Source of the DNA: Roseitranquillus sp963776845
Lineage (GTDB): Bacteria; Pseudomonadota; Alphaproteobacteria; Rhodobacterales; Rhodobacteraceae
Assembly: GCA_963776845.1 (NCBI GenBank)
Contig: CAVZOJ010000003.1
Coordinates: 558,001-622,000, forward strand
Length of the DNA: 64,000 bases
Reading direction: 5' to 3'
Both the position numbers and the translations under genes were made by a program. Positions 33,601 to 41,719 of the stretch are shown here, one piece after another. The notes under the pieces were generated by a model. That model ran no database searches, was not told where the DNA came from, and saw only the letters and a list, made by a program, of their open reading frames with translations. Positions within the stretch are counted from its first letter, which is position 1; each line of letters begins with the position of its first letter.

Positions 33601-34877
33601 AGATCGCCCGCGCGCTGGACGCGAAGAAGCGCGCGCTCGGCGAGCTCACGAACGAGTTCAGCGAACAGCTGCGCGTGCAGGGGATTGCGATCGACGACCT
33701 GCGCAACGCCTTGCCCTACGGGGTCGGCGTGGTGGAATACGTGAGATACCGCCCCGTCGACTTTGCAGCCAGCGAAGGCGGACCGGATCGCTGGTCTGCC
33801 GTGGTCCTTGACGCCGACGGGGTGCGCACGATCGATCTGGGCGAGGTGGGCGACACGGCAGCGGCCATCTCGGCGGTCACCTACGGCAAGAAGACTGCCG
33901 AGGCAGACGCGCGCAGGCTCTTCGACCAGCTCGCGGCGCCCCTAGACCTCGACCTCTACTACGCCATTCTGATCGCGCCGGATGACATGCTGCATCTGGT
34001 GCCTTTCCACGGCCTTGTTGCGTCGGACGGCCGCTACTGGTCGGAGATGCAGGATCTGCGGGTCATCCAGTCCGCGAGGGACCTGATGCGCAAGCGGTCC
34101 TCGCACCCCGCGACGGGCTTGTTGGCCGCAGGCAACATCGACTACGGCAAGGTGGACGGGCGCGAGCCGCCGCCCGCGGATCCGGAGATGGATCCGCTGG
34201 CGGCTGACGTCGAGTACAGCCGCACGGCCGCCGCCGCGATCATCCGGCGCGGCTTTGCACCGCTGCCGGACACCGGCCGCGAGGTGACCGAGATCGAGCA
34301 ACTCTACCGCGCCGCCCGCCCGACAGAGACGGTGACCAACTGGTCGGAGGGTGACGCAAGCGAGGCGAAGCTGTTCGAGATGGAAGCGGCTCCGAGGGTG
34401 CTGCACCTTGCCACGCACGGTTTCTATCTGGAGCCGCATCAGCCCGCGGATCGACCGATGCTGTTGTCAGGCGTCGCGCTCTCGGGCGCGAACCTTGCGC
34501 TGACCCGGCAGGCCGACCAGGGCATCCTCTATGCCCTGGAGGCGCAGGCGCTGAACCTCGAGGGGACAGAACTCGTCGTCCTGTCGGCCTGCGAGACCGC
34601 GCAAGGCGTCGTCGGCTACTCCGAGGGCATCTACGGGCTGGTTCGTGCGCTCAGGACTGCCGGTGCCCAGAACGTATTGGTTACTCTCAGAACGATCGGC
34701 GATCAGAGCGCGGCGGAATTCATGGCGGAGTTCTACACCCGCTGGCTATCACAGCCCCCTGGCACCAGCGACCCGCCCGCGGCGCTGCAGGACACGCTGC
34801 TGCACTACATCGACACCGATCCGGACTTCGACTGGCTGCCGTTCCAGATCATCGGGGTCGATGGAGAGACGCTGTGA
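30687..34877 (+). CDS. Secreted TPR-CHAT (caspase-like) protein
   Basis: 1396 residues. Signal peptide ('LWFGMWLCVSCALVPVAVAG'), then about 18-20 kinesin-light-chain-type TPR units of 42 residues (about residues 35-880; 'GEdHP.vLttmNnlA.ly..qGr..eAE.ly..aL..R...LG' is the recurring pattern). A helical linker follows, then a C-terminal CHAT domain (about 1080-1395). The CHAT catalytic pair is present: His1244 in 'RVLHLATHGFYLEPH' and Cys1302 in 'LVVLSACETAQG', so it should be an active clan-CD cysteine peptidase. It lies 85 bp after the membrane-protein gene, on the same strand as the haemagglutinin system. TPR-CHAT proteins often accompany large surface proteins; cleavage of a partner in this locus is an inference. 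Confidence 0.9.
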   Translation: MRSRLLDLWFGMWLCVSCALVPVAVAGQTGDELTDTYTAALASYRAGEFNEAADGFEAATRLAEEKLGPEHPDTIRIMNNLVAILRSLGQTERAIGFADVALERSRAAFGDGDPVTLIAMHNRASLFQAQGRFDDAQSLYESALTGRREALGAGAGPTLQTMTNLAQLYAQTGRFDEAKALFLETLELAGELADADVAEVRAAIAAMNNLGEAYRSRGRYDDAEVILQQAFSLARQTFEEHDELATTTAMNLALVLETRARYEQAEAIYATVLRARRSTLGETSPAVASVLNSLGVLYQAQGRFDEAQDHLEQAFAISEAQLGPDAGLTLSIIFNQAQLDIALGQFDGAEEKLRRVVDARSTAAGQADAASIAALNGLVAFLIDAGRYSEAEPLSERAFDMSDEALGQEHPDALAALMNLAALRQAQRRDKGAERLFSRALDLRRQVFGENHPESLAAATGLAGVYMAQGRFAEAEPLYELAAEQAAAVLGEGHPRTVQYFSNLAGLRAEQSRFEEAADLYSRAREAGRLVLGSMHPAVLTIMNNQALLMMQQGRLAEAEPLFGQVLDLRRMVLGEDHPAVLTTMNGRGLLYVQLGNFAAAEVELQHTLTRRRDLLGETHPDTLATLNNMAYLSESQGRYGKAELEYDRALELRLATLGEKHPDTIESYNNKGAVFSRQGRLAAAEPQYRRALILSREVLGRDNALTLTTLNNLAYVYSLQAKFAEAESHYETALERRTRVLGESHPDTLASLNNLAALHERQGLYDLAEAGFGQALAKSSETLGERHPQTLAVLANLAALKTRMGKYEEGEALFRTALRDAQAVYRGGNHPESLGIQLHYASNLAAQGRPADAAQALARMERPLLEWIGVEFYETERTSVVRGLVASQRAYLDWALSLAIQFPEDRDAQEVAASAILRFKSLQAEEEAVIGRLARTGRDGEIGVVAAEIRELNNRLSQAYHNNAKPAEVAEIARALDAKKRALGELTNEFSEQLRVQGIAIDDLRNALPYGVGVVEYVRYRPVDFAASEGGPDRWSAVVLDADGVRTIDLGEVGDTAAAISAVTYGKKTAEADARRLFDQLAAPLDLDLYYAILIAPDDMLHLVPFHGLVASDGRYWSEMQDLRVIQSARDLMRKRSSHPATGLLAAGNIDYGKVDGREPPPADPEMDPLAADVEYSRTAAAAIIRRGFAPLPDTGREVTEIEQLYRAARPTETVTNWSEGDASEAKLFEMEAAPRVLHLATHGFYLEPHQPADRPMLLSGVALSGANLALTRQADQGILYALEAQALNLEGTELVVLSACETAQGVVGYSEGIYGLVRALRTAGAQNVLVTLRTIGDQSAAEFMAEFYTRWLSQPPGTSDPPAALQDTLLHYIDTDPDFDWLPFQIIGVDGETL

Positions 34878-34881
34878 GCGC

Positions 34882-35676
34882 TCAGGCGTCGATGCGTGCC
34901 GCCATGATGGCGATCGATTGCTGATAGACGTCGGCGGCGTTCCACTCCTCCAGCACGCGGAAGTTCGGCTGGCCCGGCTGGTAGCCGCGGCCGGGGGTCC
35001 AGCCCTTGCTGCGCAGGAAGTTCGCCGTCGACGTCATCGAGTCCGTCAGGTTCGTCATGTCGACCCGGCCGTCGCCATTGCCGTCCCGTCCGTAGCGCAG
35101 CACGTTGCCGGGAAGGAACTGGGTGTGGCCGAGTTCGCCGTGCTTGGCGCCGACCGTCGACGAAGAGATCGCGCCCTGATCGACGAGCTGCAGCGCCGCC
35201 AGCAGGTGTTCGGTGAAGAACTCGGACCGCCGGCAATCGTAGGCGAGCGACGCCGTAGCCGAGACGAGGTTCGTGTCGCCCATGAACCGGCCGAACCCGG
35301 TCTCCATCCCGTGGATCGCGATCAGCACACCGGCCGGCACGCCATAGTACCGCTCGAGGCTCGCGTAGAAGTCGGGGTAGCGCGCCTTCATCTGCCGGCC
35401 TTGCGAGACGATCGTATCCGCGCCGCGAACCTGCATGAACCGGTCGAGCGAGTAGCTGAAGCTCTTCTGGTTGCGATCGGCCCAGATCGTCTCGCTGGAG
35501 TACTGCGCGTTCGCGAGGGCGTTCAGCCCGCGCTGGCCGATGCCCGCCGCCGCGGCCTCGCGCGCAAAGCTCTGCTTCCAGGCGGGGAACCCCGCCGCGT
35601 TGTTGCCACAGGGCGCCGCTACCGCGCCGGCGCCGACACTCGCAGCGACGACCAGGACCGAGAGAAACCGTTTCAT
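34882..35676 (-). CDS. Lytic murein transglycosylase (MltB-like)
   Basis: 264 residues from the ATG at 35676, after GGAGG. Signal peptide ('FLSVLVVAASVGAGAVAAPC'; the following Cys could be lipidated). SLT_2 domain: 'FPAWKQSFAREAAAAGIGQR', 'YGVPAGVLIAIHGMETGFGRF' with the catalytic Glu, 'HGELGHTQFLPGNVLRYG' and 'SMTSTANFLRSKGW'. It cuts the MurNAc-GlcNAc bond of peptidoglycan with formation of 1,6-anhydroMurNAc, in the periplasm. The stop lies 4 bp from the stop of the convergent CHAT gene. Confidence 0.9.
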   Translation of the reverse strand: MKRFLSVLVVAASVGAGAVAAPCGNNAAGFPAWKQSFAREAAAAGIGQRGLNALANAQYSSETIWADRNQKSFSYSLDRFMQVRGADTIVSQGRQMKARYPDFYASLERYYGVPAGVLIAIHGMETGFGRFMGDTNLVSATASLAYDCRRSEFFTEHLLAALQLVDQGAISSSTVGAKHGELGHTQFLPGNVLRYGRDGNGDGRVDMTNLTDSMTSTANFLRSKGWTPGRGYQPGQPNFRVLEEWNAADVYQQSIAIMAARIDA

Positions 35677-35813
35677 CACTTGCCTCCGACAGACTGGTGG
35701 GAGCATCGCATGATCAGTCCCGAAGTTCCACGAGAGCAGGCACGCTGCGGCCGAGGCTGTCGGGGCGCTGCGCTCGTGCTACAGTTTCGGCGATCGCACG
35801 GGGAGGTTCTGTC

Positions 35814-36083
35814 ATGTGCCGCAACATCCGGCCGCTCTTCAACTTCGATCCGCCCGCGACGGAGGAAGAGGTCAGGGCTGCCGCACTCCAATTCGTCCGC
35901 AAGGTGAGCGGTTTCACCAAGCCGTCCGCGGCGAATGCGGACGCCTTCGACAAAGCCGTCGACGATGTCTCTGCGGTTGCACGTAAACTTCTCAACAGCC
36001 TTGTCACCAGCGCGCCACCCAAGGACCGCGACGCCGAGGCGGAGAAGGCGCGGGAACGGTCGCGGCGACGGTTCGACGCCTAG
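35814..36083 (+). CDS. DUF2277 family protein
   Basis: 89 residues from the ATG at 35814, preceded by GGGAGG. It opens with the DUF2277 hallmark 'MCRNIRPLFNFDPPATEEEV' and continues 'AALQFVRKVSGFTKPSAAN', ending in a charged helix. The function of the family is unknown. The gene stands between the divergent transglycosylase and the ABC exporter and probably has its own promoter. Confidence 0.9.
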   Translation: MCRNIRPLFNFDPPATEEEVRAAALQFVRKVSGFTKPSAANADAFDKAVDDVSAVARKLLNSLVTSAPPKDRDAEAEKARERSRRRFDA

Positions 36084-36142
36084 CTGCCAAGCGCTGCCGA
36101 ACCTGCTATGCGTCGCGCCGAGTCGTGGCGAGGGCCCCGGTA

Positions 36143-37126
36143 ATGAGAGACGAGACGGCAGCTCAGGACACGGTCCTCGCGATCAGGGCGCGCGGACTCG
36201 TCAAGCGCTTTGGCGAGCTCGAAGCGGTGGCGGGGATCGACCTCGACGTCCCTCGCGGGATGATCTTCGCCATCCTGGGCCCGAATGGCGCCGGCAAGAC
36301 GACACTGATGCGGATGCTGGCGACGCTTGCCGCACCGGATGGCGGGTCGGCGCACGTGATGGGGCACGACCTTCGGTCCGAGCCGGAGGAGGTGCGGGGC
36401 GCAATCGCGATGACGGGGCAGTTCGCCTCGCTCGACGAGGATCTGACCGGACGCGAAAACCTGTTGATGCTCGCACGGCTCTGGGGCTTTGGCGCCCGCG
36501 CGGCGCGGGCGCGCAGCGACGAGCTTTTCGCCGCGTTCGATCTGTCCGACGCCCAGAACAGGCAGGTCAAGGACTACTCCGGCGGGATGCGGCGGCGGCT
36601 CGACATCGCGGCATCGCTTGTCGTCACGCCCGGCGTGCTCTTCCTCGACGAGCCGACCACCGGGCTCGATCCCACCGCGCGGCAGCGGGTCTGGCGGATG
36701 ATCCGGCAGCTCGCAGGTTCGGGCGTCACGATCCTGCTGACGACGCAGTATCTCGAGGAGGCGGACCAGCTCGCGGAGCGGATCGCGGTCATCGATCACG
36801 GCCGCAAGATCGCCGAGGGGACCAGCCGTGAGCTGAAGTCCGCAACCGGTTCGGGTTTCCTGCACGTTGCTCTTGCCGATCCCGCCGGGCTCGACCGCGC
36901 TGCCGCCTTGCTCGAGGCGCGTCTGGCCTGTCCGGTCCAGCGCAGCCCCGAAGGCGCGCGCCTGTCGGTCATGGCGCGGACGCCGGAAGCAGCCAACGCC
37001 GCGCTTTCGGCGCTGATCGAGGCCGAGATCGAGCTGGCCGACTTCTCGATGGGATCGCCAAGCCTCGAGGAGGTTTTCTTTGCGCTGACCGACACCGCCA
37101 GGCCCCCGGCGGAGGATGCGGCATGA
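36143..37126 (+). CDS. ABC exporter ATPase, DrrA type
   Basis: 327 residues from the ATG at 36143 (a GTG 18 bp upstream is the alternative). Walker A 'GPNGAGKTTLMRM', Q-loop 'GQFASLDEDLTGRENL', signature 'DYSGGMRRRLDIA' and Walker B 'LFLDEPTTGLDPTA' are all intact, followed by the H-loop region 'ILLTTQYLEEAD' and a C-terminal DUF4162-type domain. Proteins of this type power ABC-2 exporters of drugs, polysaccharides or lipids. It overlaps the permease gene by 4 bp (ATGA). Confidence 0.9.
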   Translation: MRDETAAQDTVLAIRARGLVKRFGELEAVAGIDLDVPRGMIFAILGPNGAGKTTLMRMLATLAAPDGGSAHVMGHDLRSEPEEVRGAIAMTGQFASLDEDLTGRENLLMLARLWGFGARAARARSDELFAAFDLSDAQNRQVKDYSGGMRRRLDIAASLVVTPGVLFLDEPTTGLDPTARQRVWRMIRQLAGSGVTILLTTQYLEEADQLAERIAVIDHGRKIAEGTSRELKSATGSGFLHVALADPAGLDRAAALLEARLACPVQRSPEGARLSVMARTPEAANAALSALIEAEIELADFSMGSPSLEEVFFALTDTARPPAEDAA

Positions 37127-37926
37127 GCGATGCCACGCCCGCCACGCTGCGCCATGTCGCGCGGCCGCCGCGTCCTTCGGCGCTGTCCAACGCGCTCACC
37201 TTCGGCTGGCGCGCGGTGCTCAAGTTCAAGCACGTTCCCGAGCAGCTCTTCGACCTCGTGATGACGCCGCTCATGTTCACGCTGCTCTTCACCTTCGTCT
37301 TCGGTGGAGCGCTTGCGGGGTCCACGGAAGACTACCTGCAGTTCTTCCTGCCCGGGATCCTCGTTCAGACGGTGGCGTTCAACGCGGTCTATTCCGGCAT
37401 GGGCCTCTCGACCGACCTCGGCAAGGGCCTTTTCGACCGGTTTCGCAGCCTGCCGATCTGGCCACTCGCGCCGTTTGCGGGGCTGATCGTGGGCGACTTC
37501 CTGCGGCACCTGATCGCCGGCGGCATCATCCTCGGCATCGGCCTGCTGCTGGGGTACCGGCCAGAGGCCGGGCTGCCGGGCGTCGTCGCATCGTTTCTGC
37601 TGCTTCTCGCGATCGGCTTCGGGATCGGCTGGGTGTTCCTGGTGCTGGGCCTGCTGATCCGCACGCCGACGACCGTGATGACTCTGGGCTTCACGGTGCT
37701 CTTCCCGATCGTCTTCGCGTCGAACATCATGGTCGACCCTGCGACGATGCCGGACTGGCTGCGAGCATTCGTCCAGGTGAACCCGATCTCGCTGATGACG
37801 ACGGCGATGCGCGGACTGATGGCCGGGTCGGCGACGGCGGTGGAAGTCCTGCTCGCATTGGCCGCGCCGGTACTTCTGACGGCGCTGCTGGCACCCCTGA
37901 CGCTCTGGCTCTATCGTCGCTCCTGA
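37123..37926 (+). CDS. ABC-2 type permease, DrrB type
   Basis: 267 residues, coupled to the ATPase gene by ATGA. Six membrane helices, with the family's 'FLPGILVQTVAFNAVYSGMGLSTDLGKGLFDRFRSLPI' motif in the first cytoplasmic loop and 'VNPISLMTTAMRGLMAG' near the end. It forms a two-gene exporter with the preceding ATPase; the substrate is unknown. The gene is convergent with a small secreted protein gene 3 bp away. Confidence 0.9.
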   Translation: MSDATPATLRHVARPPRPSALSNALTFGWRAVLKFKHVPEQLFDLVMTPLMFTLLFTFVFGGALAGSTEDYLQFFLPGILVQTVAFNAVYSGMGLSTDLGKGLFDRFRSLPIWPLAPFAGLIVGDFLRHLIAGGIILGIGLLLGYRPEAGLPGVVASFLLLLAIGFGIGWVFLVLGLLIRTPTTVMTLGFTVLFPIVFASNIMVDPATMPDWLRAFVQVNPISLMTTAMRGLMAGSATAVEVLLALAAPVLLTALLAPLTLWLYRRS

Positions 37927-37929
37927 CGC

Positions 37930-38388
37930 CTACCGGATCTGGAACGTGACCTGCTGCGTCTCGCCGGTGGAGCCCGGGATCGAGATCGTGTGGTTGCCGG
38001 GCTGGATCGCGACGAAGGACAGCGTCGCGGTGCCGGCGTCGTCGAACTCCAGGCTGTCGATGGCCATCGGCCGGACCTCGATATCGTTGACGACGATCTC
38101 GTTGATCCAGATCGCGCGGAAGAAGCCCGACCCCGAGATCGCGATCTCCGCCGATCCGTCGGCAGTGATCTCGAGCTCGTAGTACGCGCCCGACTGCAGC
38201 TCCACCGGCTGCGCGCCCTCGTAGAGCGGCTGGCCGGAGGCCAGGGTCAGAGCGATCGGCTCGCCCCGATTGCAGCTCGCCAGCAGGCCGGCGAAACCCA
38301 GCTCGTCGCACAGCGGCGCTGCAGCCGCCGGTCCGACGACGGGGCCGAGAAGGGCCAAGAGGGCCACCTTGAACGCCAGATGTCTCAT
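37930..38388 (-). CDS. Secreted beta-rich protein of the beta-propeller cluster
   Basis: 152 residues from the ATG at 38388, after GGGAGACGAG. Signal peptide ('VALLALLGPVVGPAAA'), one Cys pair ('PLCDELGFAGLLASCNRG'), then a beta-sandwich-like stretch ('YYELEITADGSAEIAISGSG', 'ATLSFVAIQPGNHTISIPGS'). I recognise no family. It is the last of three minus-strand genes, 26 bp after the beta-propeller gene, and so likely acts in the periplasm with it. Confidence 0.7.
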   Translation of the reverse strand: MRHLAFKVALLALLGPVVGPAAAAPLCDELGFAGLLASCNRGEPIALTLASGQPLYEGAQPVELQSGAYYELEITADGSAEIAISGSGFFRAIWINEIVVNDIEVRPMAIDSLEFDDAGTATLSFVAIQPGNHTISIPGSTGETQQVTFQIR

Positions 38389-38414
38389 CTCGTCTCCCTC
38401 GTTTTGCTCTTCGC

Positions 38415-39377
38415 TCAGTCCGGCGCGACCACGGCTCCCCACGGCTGCTGGCCGACTTGGATCGAGCGGATGACCTCCTCTGCCGCGACGTCGATCACCG
38501 ACACGTCGTTGGAGTTGCCGTTGGTCGTGATCAGGTACCGCTGGTCGGGGGTGAAGGCGAGCTGCCACACACGTTGGCCGACGAGCAGGTAGTCGAGCAC
38601 CTCCCACGTCTCGCCGTCCACCACCGCCACGCGGTTCGATGGGCCGAGCGCGACGAACACACGGCTGCCGTCGTCGGTCACGCGCACTCCCACCGGCTGC
38701 AGCAACTCCGGCAGGACGCCCGGAACCTCGAACTCGATCTTGTGCAGGACCTCACCACTGGCGGGGTCGATCACGCTGACCGTGCCGCCGATCTCGGCCG
38801 AGACGTAAAGCAGCGCGCCGTCGTCGGTGAACTGCGCGAAGCGCGGGCGCTGGTCGACCAGCGTGTTCTGGACGATCGCGAAGCTTTCGGTGTCGATGAA
38901 GTGTGCCATGTTCGTCGTCTCGGAGGTGTTCACCACCACCGAGCCGTCGGGCGAGATGCCCATCCCCTCGGGCTCCACGCCGACCGGGATCTCCGCCAGG
39001 ACCTGGCGGGTCTCGACGTCGGTCACGGTGACGAGGTTGTCGTCCTCGTTCGCGATGTAGAGCGGGTTGCCGCTGGGATGAAGCACGAAGAGCTCGGGGT
39101 CGGGCCCAGAGGGCAGCGTGTGTAGCTCCTCGTAGGTCTCGGGGTCGAAGACGCGCACCGTGTCGTCGTCGGAGGCGCAGACATAGAGCTCGGTCCCGTC
39201 GGGCGAGATGGTGATCCCCCGCGGCCGGTTGCCGGCGGGGAACTCGGCGATCACCTCCCAGGTGTCGCTGTCGATCACGGTGACGGTGTTGCCGCGCTCG
39301 TTCGAGACGAACACCTTGTTGGCCCAGGCGGGCGCGGCGCCCGCCATCAGTGCGGCGATCAGCACGCCTCTCAGCAT
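38415..39377 (-). CDS. PQQ-catabolism-associated YVTN beta-propeller protein
   Basis: 320 residues. Signal peptide ('MLRGVLIAALMAGAAPAWA') followed by seven YVTN-type repeats ('KVFVSNERGNTVTVIDSDTW', 'PRGITISPDGTELYVCASDD', and so on), a periplasmic propeller. Its length and pairing with an ABC-type binding-protein gene directly upstream fit the beta-propeller protein of PQQ-dependent alcohol dehydrogenase clusters (TIGR03866-like). The ATG overlaps the stop of the upstream gene by one base. No PQQ dehydrogenase is in the window. Confidence 0.8.
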   Translation of the reverse strand: MLRGVLIAALMAGAAPAWANKVFVSNERGNTVTVIDSDTWEVIAEFPAGNRPRGITISPDGTELYVCASDDDTVRVFDPETYEELHTLPSGPDPELFVLHPSGNPLYIANEDDNLVTVTDVETRQVLAEIPVGVEPEGMGISPDGSVVVNTSETTNMAHFIDTESFAIVQNTLVDQRPRFAQFTDDGALLYVSAEIGGTVSVIDPASGEVLHKIEFEVPGVLPELLQPVGVRVTDDGSRVFVALGPSNRVAVVDGETWEVLDYLLVGQRVWQLAFTPDQRYLITTNGNSNDVSVIDVAAEEVIRSIQVGQQPWGAVVAPD

Positions 39378-40595
39378 CAGTCTCCTCCCTCGAATGCGGT
39401 GCAGCCGGATTCCGGCCGGTCGAGCCCCAGCGTGTCGAGCGGCGAGACCTGGTGCAGGAACCCCTCCTGCGGCGAGACGCTGATGGTCATGCGCCCGTCC
39501 GACAGCAGGATCGGCTGCCGGAGCTGGCCGTTCCAGGCACGGAACGTCACCGGCTGGCCCTTGAACGCCGCGAGCTCGAACGCATCGCCGAGGACGTAGT
39601 CGCGGATTGCCGCCAGGATCGGCGGACGCCAGTGCGGGTGACGGCCTCGCCCACCACGCGCAGTGCGAGCCAAGCCTGGTAGTCCGCTTCCTGCATCGGG
39701 CGCCCGGCGAGCTCCTCGAACCGGCGCTGGAGCTGGGTGGCGCCCCAGCCCTCGAACGCCGGGTGCCAGGTCAGCGGGCGGAGCCCCGATGGAGCCGGCG
39801 ACCGGCGCTCGCGTCCCAGGTGTTGTAGGGCAGGTAGGCCGCGAAGTAGTCGGTGGCGTCGGCGGCCACGAGGACGTCGTGGTCCTCCGCGTCCTGGGTG
39901 AAGACCGGCATCTGGCGCTGGACCATCACGTGGCCCGAGTCGGCGACGCGCGAGCCGCCGGTATCCTCGAACTCGCGCGTCTCGACGATCTCGGCACCGA
40001 ACTTGGTGGCGGACCTATGGTAGGCCTCGCCAAGCGCCCGGTCGTCGGGGTTCGAGCCATGGATCAGGAACCATTCGTCCCACTGCTTCCAGATCAGGAA
40101 TTGCGCCACGGCGTCGGTCCGCATCAGGGTGCTCGGCGCGACATGCAGCACGTTGGCGCGGCACTCCACATCCCGCAGCTCGAGGGCGCCAGCCTGCGCG
40201 TTAAGGATCACCACGTCGTCGGGCGCCGCGTCGGCGAGGGCCAGAAGCTCCTCCGCCTCCGCCAGCACGACAAAGAGCCGGACGCCGTCCTCGATCAGGC
40301 TCGAGAATGCGTCCATCGCCGTCTCGGGCGTCGCCGCGATCGTCTCGGTTTCGTAGGTCTGACCAAGGAACTGCCCGGTGGTCTGGTTGTCTAGGGTCGC
40401 CAGCCCGGCGCCGGCGAAGCCCAGATCGTCGGCCGGCAGGTCGAGCCGCGAGAGCGGCAGCAGCCGCTCGTAGTCGACGCGCAGGATCGCCGCACGTACC
40501 CCTTGCGCCGATGCCGTGGCGGTCGTGAGCAGCACAAACGCAGCGCCCAGCAGGCATGCGCGCACGACAGGCAAGACGTCTGCCCGGACTGACAT
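39377..40595 (-). pseudogene. PQQ-associated ABC substrate-binding protein, frameshifted
   Basis: The 5' two thirds read cleanly from the ATG at 40595 (GGGAGG upstream; signal peptide ending 'TATASA', then 'GVRAAILRVDYERLLPLSRL'). This is a periplasmic binding protein of the branched-chain amino-acid type found beside PQQ-dependent dehydrogenases (TIGR03863-like). After 'YFAAYLPYNTWDA' at about 39806 the frame is lost. An extra base there and another near 39785, plus a further shift near 39625, must be undone to read the expected end ('PLTWHPAFEGWGATQLQRRF' ... 'GQPVTFRAWNGQLRQPILLS' ... 'GCTAFEGGD'). Either recent decay or local sequence error. Confidence 0.75.
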
Positions 40596-40741
40596 GCGAC
40601 CTCCCGCTCCTCCCTCCGGTGTCCTTCTGACCGGCACCTCTCTGCGAGAAAAGATCGGTAATCAGCGGCCGTTGCAATAGGTCGAAACGCCGCTTTTGGG
40701 CTGCTCGGCAAATCTCGGCGGCGCGATCCGGAAATCCGGTG

Positions 40742-41719
40742 CTAGACCTCCCCGGTGGCGGTGTTCGGCACGGGATTGAAGCAGGCCGCCTCCTGGCCAC
40801 TTCCCATGTCCATCAGAGGCGGATCCTCGGCGGCGCAGCGGTCGATCGCGCGCGGGCAGCGGGCACGGAAGGCGCAGCCCAAGGGCGGGTTCAGCGGGTC
40901 GGGCAGCTCGGTGTCCTTGGCCTCGGGCGGCGTCAGCGGGCGGCCGACCACCGGGGCGCTACCGGCCAGGAGCTTGGTGTAGGGGTGACGCGGATGGGCG
41001 AAGACGGCCTCGGCGGGCCCGGTCTCGACCACGGCGCCGAAGTAGAGGACGGCGATCCGGTCGCTCACCGCCTCCACGACGGCGAGGTCGTGCGAAATGA
41101 AGATGTAGGTCAGACCAAGTTCCACCTTGAGCCGGGCAAGGAGGTTCAGCACCTGCGCCTGGACGCTGACGTCGAGCGCCGAGACCGGCTCGTCGAGGAT
41201 CAGGATGCGCGGCGCGGCTGCGAGGGCGCGGGCGATGCCGATCCGCTGCGCCTGGCCGCCGGAGAACTCGTGCGGGTAGCGGTCGAGAAACTCGTCGCGC
41301 AGGCTCACGAGATCGAAGATCTCGGCGATCCGCTCGGTGCGCTGGGCGCGGTTCATGCCGTGCAGGCGCTTCAGCGGCGCCTCGATCACCTGGCGGATGG
41401 TCTTGCGTGGGTTCAGCGAGGAGATCGGGTCCTGGAAGACGTACTGGATCTTCTTGCCGAACTCCGCGGGGTCGGCGTTGTCGAGCGCCGCGCCCTCGAT
41501 TTCGATGCTGCCGGTCGTGGGCTCGATGAGGCCGACGAGCATACGGGCGAGGGTGGACTTGCCGCAGCCCGACTCGCCGACGATGCCGAGGGTCTCGCCC
41601 TTCTGGACGGTCAGCGTCACCGGGCGGACGGCGCGGACGTGGAACTTTGGCGGGCCGATCAGGCGGCGGCCGACAGGGAACGACTTCGAGAGGTCGGTGA
41701 GGGCGAGGGCGGCGGTCAT
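40742..41719 (-). CDS. Oligopeptide/dipeptide ABC transporter ATPase 2 (OppF/DppF-like)
   Basis: 325 residues from the ATG at 41719, which overlaps the upstream stop (ATGA). Walker A 'GESGCGKSTLARMLVGL', signature 'EFSGGQAQRIGIARALA', Walker B 'RILILDEPVSALDVSVQAQV', H-loop 'FISHDLAVVEAV', and the C-terminal oligo_HPY Cys cluster ('GCAFRARCPRAIDRCAAEDP') are intact. Together with OppD it energises peptide (or nickel/glycoside) uptake. It is the last gene of the five-gene minus-strand operon and, with the binding protein, one of only two without a frameshift. Confidence 0.9.
   Translation of the reverse strand: MTAALALTDLSKSFPVGRRLIGPPKFHVRAVRPVTLTVQKGETLGIVGESGCGKSTLARMLVGLIEPTTGSIEIEGAALDNADPAEFGKKIQYVFQDPISSLNPRKTIRQVIEAPLKRLHGMNRAQRTERIAEIFDLVSLRDEFLDRYPHEFSGGQAQRIGIARALAAAPRILILDEPVSALDVSVQAQVLNLLARLKVELGLTYIFISHDLAVVEAVSDRIAVLYFGAVVETGPAEAVFAHPRHPYTKLLAGSAPVVGRPLTPPEAKDTELPDPLNPPLGCAFRARCPRAIDRCAAEDPPLMDMGSGQEAACFNPVPNTATGEV

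Noticed and set aside
22135..34880. CRISPR-like or tandem DNA repeats in the TPR and haemagglutinin genes
   Set aside because: The repetition is at protein level (TPR, GLUG) with diverged DNA; no regular spacer-repeat structure is present.
36143..37926. DrrAB-type exporter as the ABC transporter of the PQQ cluster
   Set aside because: The ATPase is longer than the PQQ-associated type, has the DrrA C-terminal domain, and is convergent with, not part of, the propeller cluster.
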